A stretch of DNA of 32,288 nucleotides, from the NCBI GenBank assembly GCA_000433635.1, contig HF997870.1, forward strand, positions 1 through 32,288, given 5' to 3'. The stretch is from Ruminococcus sp. CAG:254 (GTDB lineage Bacteria > Bacillota > Clostridia > Oscillospirales > Ruminococcaceae). Positions within the stretch are counted from its first letter, which is position 1, and the number at the start of each line of letters is the position of its first letter. The notes beneath the pieces were generated by a model. The model saw only the letters and a program-made list of their open reading frames with translations, searched no databases and was not told where the DNA came from. This document shows positions 8,585 through 15,563 of this stretch, in pieces. Both the position numbers and the translations under genes were made by a program.

Positions 8585-8634
8585 CTGCCGTTGATACCAA
8601 GACGGCAGATGCCTTTTGCAGGGAACTGCAAAAG
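8585..8634 (+). promoter_or_regulatory. Tandem leader hairpins upstream of atpB
   Basis: CTGCCG/CGGCAG (8585-8590/8603-8608) is followed at once by a perfect 9-bp hairpin CTTTTGCAG-GGAA-CTGCAAAAG (8613-8634). Neither has a U-run, so they are not terminators. They end 26 nt before the atpB start and could affect mRNA stability or atpB translation; that role is inference. Confidence 0.55.
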
Positions 8635-8660
8635 AGCTTGTGAGAGAGGATGGTGAGAAG

Positions 8661-9356
8661 ATGGGAGAAGCATTGGCAGAAGAACTGCAAACCGAGGTCG
8701 CCTTTACGATTCCGCTGTTCGGTGGAATCCCCGTGCATGAATCCATTGTGGTCATGTGGGGCATTATGGCGTTCATCATGATTGTGGTTCTGCTTTTGAC
8801 ACGCAATCTGAAAATTGTTCCCGGCCGTGGGCAGGCGATGCTCGAATCTGCGGTAACGTGGGTGAACAATTTCTTGGAAGGCAACATGGGCAAAGCCGGT
8901 AGACCGTATTTCGCATATCTGGGTACTGTGCTGCTGCTGCTCGGCATTTCCAACCTCATCGGGATGTTCGGCTTCGGTATTAAACCGCCGACCAAAGACA
9001 TCAACGTCACGGTTGCATTTGCATTGCTCAGCATTATCCTGATTGAAGTGTCCACATTCCGGGCACAGGGCGGCTTGAAAGGCTTTTTGTCATCCTTCAC
9101 CAAACCAATGGCAATTATGACCCCGATCAACATTATGGAAATCGGCATTCGTCCGCTTTCGCTGTGTATGCGACTGTTCGGTAATGTTTTGGGTGCATTT
9201 GTTGTCATGAAGCTGATTGAACACGTCTGTGGACTGATTGTCCCAATGGTATTCAGTATGTACTTTGACGTGTTCGATGGACTGATTCAAGCGTATGTAT
9301 TTGTATTTTTAACTTCGCTGTTTATGGCGGAGGGTATGGAACACCACGAGAAATAA
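8661..9356 (+). CDS. atpB: F1Fo ATP synthase subunit a
   Basis: 231 aa from ATG 8661, with GAGAGG upstream; the longer frame from TTG 8616 would start inside a leader hairpin, so I reject it. Subunit a forms the stator half-channels of the membrane rotor. The essential-Arg helix is visible in IRPLSLCMRLFGNVLGAF, and several hydrophobic helices span the protein. It is the first gene of the operon; no atpI precedes it. Thirteen bases separate it from the first c-subunit gene. Confidence 0.95.
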   Translation: MGEALAEELQTEVAFTIPLFGGIPVHESIVVMWGIMAFIMIVVLLLTRNLKIVPGRGQAMLESAVTWVNNFLEGNMGKAGRPYFAYLGTVLLLLGISNLIGMFGFGIKPPTKDINVTVAFALLSIILIEVSTFRAQGGLKGFLSSFTKPMAIMTPINIMEIGIRPLSLCMRLFGNVLGAFVVMKLIEHVCGLIVPMVFSMYFDVFDGLIQAYVFVFLTSLFMAEGMEHHEK

Positions 9357-9369
9357 GGAGGAAATCATC

Positions 9370-9576
9370 ATGATTGCAGCAGGAATTGCCGTTTTAACGG
9401 GTTTAGGTGCAGGCTTGGGCATCGGGATTGCAACCTCGAAAGCAACCGAAGCCATTGCAAGACAGCCGGAAGCAGCTGGCGACATCAACAAGACGTTGTT
9501 GCTCGGTAGTGCACTGGCAGAAGCAACTGCGATTTACGGTTTCGTTGTCGCATTGCTCTTGGTTATTATGAAGTAA
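9370..9576 (+). CDS. atpE: F1Fo ATP synthase subunit c, copy 1
   Basis: 68-aa hairpin of two membrane helices joined by the polar loop ARQPEA (30-35), with the ion-carrying carboxylate at Glu51 in LAEATAIYG. AAGGAGG precedes the start. Aligned to the Na+-binding c subunit of Ilyobacter, the Gln ligand of helix 1 is Ile18 here and the Ser after the Glu is Ala52, so proton coupling is more likely than sodium coupling. A nearly identical protein is encoded 40 bp downstream, so the c-ring may be built from both products. Confidence 0.95.
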   Translation: MIAAGIAVLTGLGAGLGIGIATSKATEAIARQPEAAGDINKTLLLGSALAEATAIYGFVVALLLVIMK

Positions 9577-9616
9577 ACAGAAAATTGAAATCATTCAACA
9601 TAGGAGGAAAAGAATC

Positions 9617-9823
9617 ATGATTGCAGCAGGAATTGCCGTTTTGACCGGCTTGGGTGCAGGTCTGGGAATCGGAATTGCTACCTCAAAGGCAGCAGAAGCC
9701 ATTGCAAGACAGCCGGAGGCAGCCGGCGACATCAATAAGACACTGCTGTTAGGTAGTGCCCTGGCAGAAGCAACCGCCATCTATGGTTTCGTTGTTGCAC
9801 TGCTGCTGGTCATCATGAAGTGA
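9617..9823 (+). CDS. atpE: F1Fo ATP synthase subunit c, copy 2
   Basis: 68 aa, differing from copy 1 by a single residue (Thr26 to Ala). At the DNA level I count about 32 differences, nearly all synonymous, so the duplication is not recent, or the copies diverged at silent sites under strong purifying selection. It has its own TAGGAGG ribosome binding site. The carboxylate Glu51 is conserved and the Na+ ligands are absent as in copy 1. Duplicated atpE is uncommon in simple F-type operons and may raise c-subunit output to match ring stoichiometry. Confidence 0.95.
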   Translation: MIAAGIAVLTGLGAGLGIGIATSKAAEAIARQPEAAGDINKTLLLGSALAEATAIYGFVVALLLVIMK

Positions 9824-9844
9824 TCAGCAGGGAATCCTTTAAAG

Positions 9845-9887
9845 AAAGGAGCTGCGTTCTGCCAGAGAGCAGGACGAAACAGAAATT
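9845..9887 (+). promoter_or_regulatory. Unusual translation start region of atpF with hairpin
   Basis: The best SD, AAAGGAG (9845-9851), is 36 nt from ATG 9888. A hairpin GTTCTGC/GCAGGAC (9856-9862/9869-9875) sits between them and could bring the SD closer. The alternative SD is AGGAC at 9871-9875, inside that hairpin. Confidence 0.45.
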
Positions 9888-10376
9888 ATGTTAGAGTTTG
9901 ATATTTGGACGATTGCATTTTCAATCATCAATATTCTGGTACTGTTCTTGTTTCTGAAGAAGTTCCTGTTCGGACGCATTCAGAATATCATGGATCAGCG
10001 TGCCACAGCGGTACAAGCCGATCTGGATCAGGCAAAAGCGTCCAAAGAGGAAGCACATCAGCTGCGGCAGCAGTATGAAGACACGCTCTCCGGTGCAAAG
10101 CAGGAGGCAAGTACGATTATTGCAAATGCCAGAACTGCCGCAAAAGAACAGGGAAATCAGATTACCGAACAGGCACAGCAGGAAGCAAGCCGCATGATTC
10201 AGAATGCACAGAAGGAAATCGATGCCGAACGGCAGAATACCTTGGCTGGTGCACAAAAGGAAATTGCAGACTTGGCACTCGCTGCTGCTGCAAAGTTGGT
10301 AGAAGGAAAAATGGACGATGCCGAAAACCGGAATCTTGTTGATGCGTTCTTGAAGGAGGAAGGTGTGAATTCATGA
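9888..10376 (+). CDS. atpF: F1Fo ATP synthase subunit b
   Basis: 162 aa: one N-terminal membrane helix (about 7-27) followed by a long Ala/Gln/Glu-rich coiled coil (about 35-140), the standard b-subunit plan. It forms the peripheral stalk that holds F1 to subunit a. Its stop overlaps the atpH start (ATGA, 10373-10376), so the two are probably translationally coupled. The spacing to its own SD is unusual (see the separate entry). Confidence 0.93.
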   Translation: MLEFDIWTIAFSIINILVLFLFLKKFLFGRIQNIMDQRATAVQADLDQAKASKEEAHQLRQQYEDTLSGAKQEASTIIANARTAAKEQGNQITEQAQQEASRMIQNAQKEIDAERQNTLAGAQKEIADLALAAAAKLVEGKMDDAENRNLVDAFLKEEGVNS

Positions 10377-10876
10377 GCCGACCAGCTGAATGTTATGCAC
10401 AGGCAATGTTAGAACTGCAATACCCGATGGATGTGGTGGAGCAGGCACAGGCAATCTGGGAATGTTGTCCGGCACTCAGCGAAGCTCTGACGAATCCCAC
10501 CATTTCCATTCCGGAAAAGGAAGCGGTTGTTCGGAAGGTATTTCCGGAGGCAGTGCAGAATTTGCTCTGTGTGCTCTGTAAAAACGCAGAAACTGCCGAT
10601 GTGCCGGAAATTTTTCAGGCATTTTATGAGAAGAAGCGACAGTCAGAAAGCTGTGTCCACGCTGTTGTGGAATATGTCACACCGCTTACAGAAGCCCAGC
10701 AGGAAGGCTTGAAACAGTTTGCCATGAAAGTGACAGGCAAACAGCAGGCAGTCCTTACGATGCAGAAAAATCCAGCATTGCGGGGCGGTTTTGTATTGCG
10801 GATCGGTGACTTGGTGTATGACCGCAGTTTGCGGAATACCTTAAAAACCCTGCAAAAGAAATTGGCAGGACAGTGA
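10373..10876 (+). CDS. atpH: F1Fo ATP synthase subunit delta
   Basis: 167 aa, close to the usual OSCP/delta length. The C-terminal motif NPALRGGFVLRIGDLVYDRS and the closing LKTLQKKL match the conserved end of the family. Delta joins the b-subunit stalk to the top of the alpha3beta3 head. It overlaps atpF by four bases, and GGAGGAAGG before its start lies inside atpF. atpA begins 19 bases downstream. Confidence 0.93.
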   Translation: MSRPAECYAQAMLELQYPMDVVEQAQAIWECCPALSEALTNPTISIPEKEAVVRKVFPEAVQNLLCVLCKNAETADVPEIFQAFYEKKRQSESCVHAVVEYVTPLTEAQQEGLKQFAMKVTGKQQAVLTMQKNPALRGGFVLRIGDLVYDRSLRNTLKTLQKKLAGQ

Positions 10877-10895
10877 CAGGAGGGAATGTGTACCC

Positions 10896-12395
10896 ATGAA
10901 TGCAAGTGAAATCATTTCCGTTTTAAAGAGTGAAATTGCGGATTTCGACCGAAAGACCGGCGTGCAGGAAGGCGGCACGGTCGTTCGGGTCGGCGATGGC
11001 ATTGCAACCGTTTATGGGATGCAGCATGCCATGTACGGCGAACTGGTGGAATTTGAAACCGGTGTCCGTGGAATTATTCAGAACTTGGAAGAAAAGACTG
11101 TTGGTGTCGTTCTGCTCGGTTCTGATTATGGAATTGTAGAAGGTACACAGGTCATGCGTACCAAAAAGCGTGCCGGTGTCGGCGTTGGTTCTGGACTGAT
11201 TGGCAGAGTTGTTGACGCACTGGGTGCTCCGATTGATGGCGGTGCACCGATTGAACCGGAAGACTATTACCCGATTGAACGGGAAGCAGCCGGTGTTGCA
11301 GACAGAAAGTCCGTTTCTGTTCCGCTGCAAACTGGTATTCTTTCCATCGACTCCATGTTCCCGATTGGACGTGGACAGAGAGAATTGATCATCGGTGACC
11401 GTCAGACGGGTAAAACTTCGATTGCTGTAGATACCATCATCAACCAGAAGGGACAGGATGTCATCTGTATTTATGTTGCCATCGGTCAGAAGTCCTCAAC
11501 GGTTGCAAAAATTGTAAATACTCTGAAAGCCCATGGTGCAATGGATTATTCCGTAGTTGTTTCCGCATCCGCCAGTGCTCCGGCTCCAGTGCAGTATATT
11601 GCACCGTATTCCGGTACGGCAATGGCAGAATTCTTCATGCATCAGGGCAAAGACGTTCTGATTATCTATGATGACCTTTCCAAGCATGCGGTGGCTTATC
11701 GTGCAATGTCCCTGCTGCTCCACCGTCCGCCGGGGCGTGAAGCTTATCCGGGTGACGTTTTCTATCTGCACTCCCGTTTGCTGGAGCGTTCCTGCCGACT
11801 GGACGATGCACACGGCGGCGGTTCAATCACCGCACTGCCAATCATCGAAACACAGGCAGGCGATATCTCCGCTTACATTCCGACGAATGTCATCTCCATC
11901 ACAGATGGTCAGATCTTCTTGGAAAGCGAATTGTTCTTCGCTGGTATGCGTCCGGCAGTCAATGTCGGCTTGTCCGTTTCTCGTGTCGGCGGTGCTGCTC
12001 AGACCAAGGCAATGAAAAAGGTTGCCGGAAAGATGCGTATGGAACTGGCACAGTTCCGAGAAATGGAAGTCTTCACACAGTTCAGCTCCGACCTCGACCC
12101 TGCAACCCAAGCAATGTTGGATCACGGCCATGCACTGATGGAACTGCTGAAGCAGCCGCTGTATCATCCGCAGCCATTGTGGCGGCAGGTTTGCGTGCTG
12201 GCAGTTGCCTCCGAACGGCTGTTTGATGATATTCCGCTGAAGAATCTGCGGGATTTTGTCAATGACTTGATGGCACATTTGGAACAGAGTCAGGCAGCAT
12301 TGATTAAGAAGATTCAGGAAACCGGACAGCTGTCCGATGAAGATAAGGCAACCTTGATTGCAGAAGCAGAAGCCTATAAGAAGCAGGTGAAGTAA
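10896..12395 (+). CDS. atpA: F1Fo ATP synthase subunit alpha
   Basis: 499 aa, full length. Walker A GDRQTGKT at 167-174, conserved PIGRGQRELIIG just before it, and the Arg-finger region VGLSVSRVGGAAQ near residue 365. Alpha forms the non-catalytic nucleotide sites of F1 and supplies the Arg finger to beta. AGGAGGG precedes the start. The stop is one base before the atpG start, which implies translational coupling. Confidence 0.97.
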   Translation: MNASEIISVLKSEIADFDRKTGVQEGGTVVRVGDGIATVYGMQHAMYGELVEFETGVRGIIQNLEEKTVGVVLLGSDYGIVEGTQVMRTKKRAGVGVGSGLIGRVVDALGAPIDGGAPIEPEDYYPIEREAAGVADRKSVSVPLQTGILSIDSMFPIGRGQRELIIGDRQTGKTSIAVDTIINQKGQDVICIYVAIGQKSSTVAKIVNTLKAHGAMDYSVVVSASASAPAPVQYIAPYSGTAMAEFFMHQGKDVLIIYDDLSKHAVAYRAMSLLLHRPPGREAYPGDVFYLHSRLLERSCRLDDAHGGGSITALPIIETQAGDISAYIPTNVISITDGQIFLESELFFAGMRPAVNVGLSVSRVGGAAQTKAMKKVAGKMRMELAQFREMEVFTQFSSDLDPATQAMLDHGHALMELLKQPLYHPQPLWRQVCVLAVASERLFDDIPLKNLRDFVNDLMAHLEQSQAALIKKIQETGQLSDEDKATLIAEAEAYKKQVK

Positions 12396-12396
12396 A

Positions 12397-13290
12397 ATGT
12401 CAAATATGCGGGAAATTCGGGAACGGATTAAGAGTATCAATGATATTATGAAGATTACGAATGCCATGTACCTGATTTCCTCTTCCAAGCTGAAGAAGGC
12501 GAAGAAGGATTTGGCAGCCACAGAACCCTATTTTGATAAGCTGTTATATGCCATGCGAAGCATTCTGTCCCGTGCACCGGAAGATATTGATATGCGGTTT
12601 TTCGATACCAGAACGGAAATTCCGGCAGATAAGCGGAAAAAAGCATTCATTATCATCACGGCAGATAAGGGTATGTGCGGTTCTTATAACCACAATGTCA
12701 TCAAGCGGGCAGAAGCAGAGATGGAACAGTGTGAATATGCTCGACTGTTTGTTATGGGACAGGTCGGCAGAATGTATTTTCAGCGGAAAGCAAGAGAAGG
12801 CGAACTGGATGTGGATGCGGAATTTATCCAGACCACCCAGAACCCGACCTTGTACCGTGCGATGAAAATCGCCGTGCTGATGATGGAATTGTTTGAACAG
12901 AAGAAAGTAGACGATGTCTATATCGTCTATACAAAGATGCTCAATTCCATGACATTCGAGCCGAAAGTCCAGCAGCTGCTGCCGCTGAACGTCAACAACT
13001 TTGTCACCAGTGAACAAGATGTTACCCGTCATCACGAGGCAACTTTCTATCCAACCGTGGAAGCGGTGATGGAACACTTGACCCCGAACTTTATGAAGGG
13101 CTTGATTTACGGTGCAATGGTAGAATCGTTCTGTAGCGAACAGCAGGCTCGTATGTCGGCAATGGACTCTGCAACCACCAGTGCAAAGGATATGCTGCAA
13201 ACGCTTTCGTTGCAGTATAACCGTGCAAGACAGGCTGCAATCACACAGGAAATTACAGAAATCTCCAGCGGTGCAGAGGCTGCGAAATAA
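12397..13290 (+). CDS. atpG: F1Fo ATP synthase subunit gamma
   Basis: 297 aa. The N-terminal helix (REIRERIKSINDIMKITNAM) and the C-terminal helix (about 245-290, with SAMDSATTSAKDM and YNRARQAAITQEI) form the rotating coiled coil inside alpha3beta3; a Rossmann-like domain lies between and includes TADKGMCGSYN. Its ribosome binding site AGGTGAAG lies inside the end of atpA. A 35-bp gap separates it from atpD. Confidence 0.95.
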   Translation: MSNMREIRERIKSINDIMKITNAMYLISSSKLKKAKKDLAATEPYFDKLLYAMRSILSRAPEDIDMRFFDTRTEIPADKRKKAFIIITADKGMCGSYNHNVIKRAEAEMEQCEYARLFVMGQVGRMYFQRKAREGELDVDAEFIQTTQNPTLYRAMKIAVLMMELFEQKKVDDVYIVYTKMLNSMTFEPKVQQLLPLNVNNFVTSEQDVTRHHEATFYPTVEAVMEHLTPNFMKGLIYGAMVESFCSEQQARMSAMDSATTSAKDMLQTLSLQYNRARQAAITQEITEISSGAEAAK

Positions 13291-13325
13291 ATCTGATCAT
13301 GGGATAGAGAGGAGTCCGAAAATCC

Positions 13326-14708
13326 ATGGAAACCGGAAAAATTGTACAAATTCTCGGGCCTGTCATTGACGTTGCATTTACCGGCAAACTGCCGATGATC
13401 AAAGACGCTCTGACAGTCCAGATGGAACATAAAAAGTGTGTCATGGAAGTGGCACAGCACATGGGCAACGGTGTTGTTCGCTGCATCAGCTTGTCCGCAA
13501 CCGATGGTCTGGCAAAGGATATGGAAGTCACTGCAACTGGCAGCTGTATTCAAGTTCCAGTCGGCGAAGAAACACTGGGCAGAATGTTCAATGTTTTGGG
13601 TGAACCGATTGACAACGCCGGAGAAGTGCATACAAAGCAGAAGTGGGCAATCCACAGAGAAGCTCCGTCTTTCCGGAATCAAAGCCCGGTTGTTGAAATT
13701 CTGGAAACTGGTATCAAGGTTATCGACCTGCTTGCACCGTATGCAAAGGGTGGTAAGATTGGTTTGTTCGGCGGTGCTGGTGTTGGTAAAACCGTTTTGA
13801 TTCAGGAACTGATCCGAAACGTTGCAACCGAACACGGTGGTTACTCTATTTTTACGGGTGTCGGCGAGCGTTCCAGAGAAGGGAATGACCTTTGGAACGA
13901 AATGAAAGAATCCGGCGTTATCAGCAAGACCGCTCTGGTATTCGGTCAGATGAACGAACCGCCGGGGTCCCGTATGCGGGTTGCACAGACGGGTCTGACA
14001 ATGGCAGAATACTTCCGTGATGAAAAGCATCAGGATGTGCTGCTGTTTATTGATAACATCTTCCGTTATGTACAGGCTGGTTCGGAAGTTTCCGCCCTGC
14101 TGGGCAGAATGCCGTCCGCCGTTGGTTATCAGCCGACCTTGGCGAATGAAGTCGGCGAGTTGCAGGAACGAATCACCTCTACCAAGGACGGTTCTATCAC
14201 CTCTGTACAGGCAGTTTATGTGCCGGCAGATGACTTGACCGACCCGGCTCCGGCAACCACGTTCGCCCACTTGGATGCAACGACCGTTTTGTCCAGAAAG
14301 ATTGTAGAACAGGGTATTTATCCGGCAGTTGACCCGCTGGAATCCTCTTCGAGAATCCTGGAACCGGATGTTGTTGGAGAAGAACATTATCAGGTTGCCC
14401 GTCAGGTACAGGAATTGTTGCAGCGGTATAAGGAATTGCAGGACATCATCGCCATTCTTGGTATGGAAGAACTGGACGAAGAAGATAAGACTGCGGTTTA
14501 TCGTGCAAGAAAGATTCAGAAATTCCTGTCACAGCCGTTCCATGTAGCGGAAGTCTTTACGGGCATTCCGGGTAAATATGTACCGTTAAAGGAAACCATC
14601 CGTGGTTTTAAGATGATTATCAGCGGTGAAATGGATGAATATCCAGAAAACGCATTCTTTAATGTGGGCACGATTGATGAAGTCATCGAAAAAGCAAAAA
14701 CCCTGTAA
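13326..14708 (+). CDS. atpD: F1Fo ATP synthase subunit beta (catalytic)
   Basis: 460 aa. Walker A GGAGVGKT at 149-156, the catalytic GERSREGNDLW segment, LLFIDNIFRYVQAGSEVSAL (Walker B region), and the conserved DPAPATTFAHLDATTVLSR. The DELSEED lever reads EELDEED here. Beta carries the three catalytic sites that make ATP. AGAGGAG lies upstream of ATG 13326. Small changes such as FRYVQ in place of the common FRFTQ look like lineage variation, since all catalytic residues are kept. Confidence 0.97.
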   Translation: METGKIVQILGPVIDVAFTGKLPMIKDALTVQMEHKKCVMEVAQHMGNGVVRCISLSATDGLAKDMEVTATGSCIQVPVGEETLGRMFNVLGEPIDNAGEVHTKQKWAIHREAPSFRNQSPVVEILETGIKVIDLLAPYAKGGKIGLFGGAGVGKTVLIQELIRNVATEHGGYSIFTGVGERSREGNDLWNEMKESGVISKTALVFGQMNEPPGSRMRVAQTGLTMAEYFRDEKHQDVLLFIDNIFRYVQAGSEVSALLGRMPSAVGYQPTLANEVGELQERITSTKDGSITSVQAVYVPADDLTDPAPATTFAHLDATTVLSRKIVEQGIYPAVDPLESSSRILEPDVVGEEHYQVARQVQELLQRYKELQDIIAILGMEELDEEDKTAVYRARKIQKFLSQPFHVAEVFTGIPGKYVPLKETIRGFKMIISGEMDEYPENAFFNVGTIDEVIEKAKTL

Positions 14709-14732
14709 TCAAGCGTAAGTGAGGGATGCGGC

Positions 14733-15149
14733 ATGGCAAAAACATTTAAATTGGAACTGCTGGCAGCAGACCGACCGTTTTTTGTCGGCGAGTGTGAACA
14801 CTTGATTTATCCGGCACAGGATGGTTTGGTTGGTGTCCTGCCGGGACATGAATCTCTGGTTACGATTGTGAGTCCGGGAGAAATTCAATACAAGGTAGAC
14901 GGTGAGTGGCGATATGCCGCCATCAGTGAGGGCTTTGCAGAAATTCGGAGCGATTATGCATTGATTTTGGGCGATGCGATTGAATTGCCGGAAGAAATTG
15001 ATGCAAAGCGTGCCGCAGAAGCTGCAACTCGTGCGAAAGAACGGCTGCGGCAGCGGCAGAGTATCATGCAATACTACCAGTCGCAGGCAGCGTTAAACCG
15101 TGCCATGAACCGTTTGAAAATCTCCAGACGGCATAATCACGAAATTTAA
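14733..15149 (+). CDS. atpC: F1Fo ATP synthase subunit epsilon
   Basis: 138 aa: N-terminal beta-sandwich (about 1-85, with GLVGVLPGHESLVT and the conserved GFAEIRSD segment) and a C-terminal two-helix region (about 92-136, with AKRAAEAATRAKERL), both present. Epsilon binds gamma and the c-ring and can inhibit ATP hydrolysis through its C-terminal helices. It is the last gene of the operon and a terminator follows 18 bp after its stop. Confidence 0.94.
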   Translation: MAKTFKLELLAADRPFFVGECEHLIYPAQDGLVGVLPGHESLVTIVSPGEIQYKVDGEWRYAAISEGFAEIRSDYALILGDAIELPEEIDAKRAAEAATRAKERLRQRQSIMQYYQSQAALNRAMNRLKISRRHNHEI

Positions 15150-15167
15150 TTTCAGTTGGAAGTTTAG

Positions 15168-15210
15168 ACAGGCGAACAGATTGTGGGTGCAATTTGTTCG
15201 CCTGTTTTTA
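15168..15210 (+). terminator. Terminator of the atp operon
   Basis: Perfect 11-bp stem ACAGGCGAACA/TGTTCGCCTGT (15168-15178/15195-15205) followed by a T-run. Confidence 0.9.
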
Positions 15211-15228
15211 TATTTTTTCAAAATTTAC

Positions 15229-15257
15229 TTGACAACAGAAAATATCTGTGTTATACT
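15229..15257 (+). promoter_or_regulatory. Upstream member of tandem promoters for small RNA 2
   Basis: -35 TTGACA (15229-15234) and -10 TATACT (15252-15257), 17-bp spacer. It resembles the promoter 104 bp downstream (both begin ACTTGACAA and end in TATACT). No reading frame follows before the terminator. Confidence 0.65.
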
Positions 15258-15332
15258 TTTATTGTAAAACGTAGAAAAATTTGTTGATTCTGGTATTTTT
15301 TATAAAAAAGTTGGATTTCTTATAAAAAGTAC

Positions 15333-15361
15333 TTGACAATCAAAAACAAATGTGATATACT
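15333..15361 (+). promoter_or_regulatory. Downstream member of tandem promoters for small RNA 2
   Basis: -35 TTGACA (15333-15338) and -10 TATACT (15356-15361), 17-bp spacer. Confidence 0.7.
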
Positions 15362-15367
15362 AATATC

Positions 15368-15495
15368 AATCCCAAAAGGGATGACATTCTACGAAAAGAT
15401 GACGATAAAAAAATAGTAGGGTGAAAGAGATAGAAAAACAAAAAAATAGAAAAATCCGAGAAGCGAAGGGACTGTTTGATACAGTCCCTTTTCTT
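15368..15495 (+). ncRNA. Candidate small RNA 2, about 125 nt
   Basis: It starts just after the second promoter with the hairpin ATCCC-AAAA-GGGAT (about 15369-15382), continues through an A-rich middle, and ends at the perfect 10-bp terminator AAGGGACTGT/ACAGTCCCTT (15466-15475/15481-15490) with trailing Ts. Transcription from the upstream promoter would give about 230 nt. The only short frame (11 codons from ATG 15382) has its SD too close, so I favour a non-coding RNA. No named family is recognised. Confidence 0.55.
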
Positions 15496-15512
15496 GTGCC
15501 TGAAAAAATTCA

Positions 15513-15549
15513 AAAAAATACAGCCGCCAGATTGCAGTTTGGCGGCTGT
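15513..15549 (-). terminator. rmuC terminator
   Basis: Read on the minus strand, the 10-bp stem ACAGCCGCCA/TGGCGGCTGT (15520-15529/15540-15549) is followed by ATTTTTTT. It faces the terminator of small RNA 2, as expected for convergent units. Confidence 0.85.
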
Positions 15550-15563
15550 TATCATAATTGCAA

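Noticed and set aside
8289..8594. 101-codon plus-strand ORF upstream of atpB
   Set aside because: It runs through both atp promoters and has no SD or recognisable protein features.
13107..14387. 426-codon open frame antisense to atpG/atpD
   Set aside because: It mirrors strongly biased codons of a highly expressed gene; the sense proteins are unmistakable and there is no SD or promoter for the antisense frame.
15382..15417. 11-codon ORF inside candidate small RNA 2
   Set aside because: Its only SD-like bases are part of the 5' hairpin and touch the ATG, so translation is unlikely.
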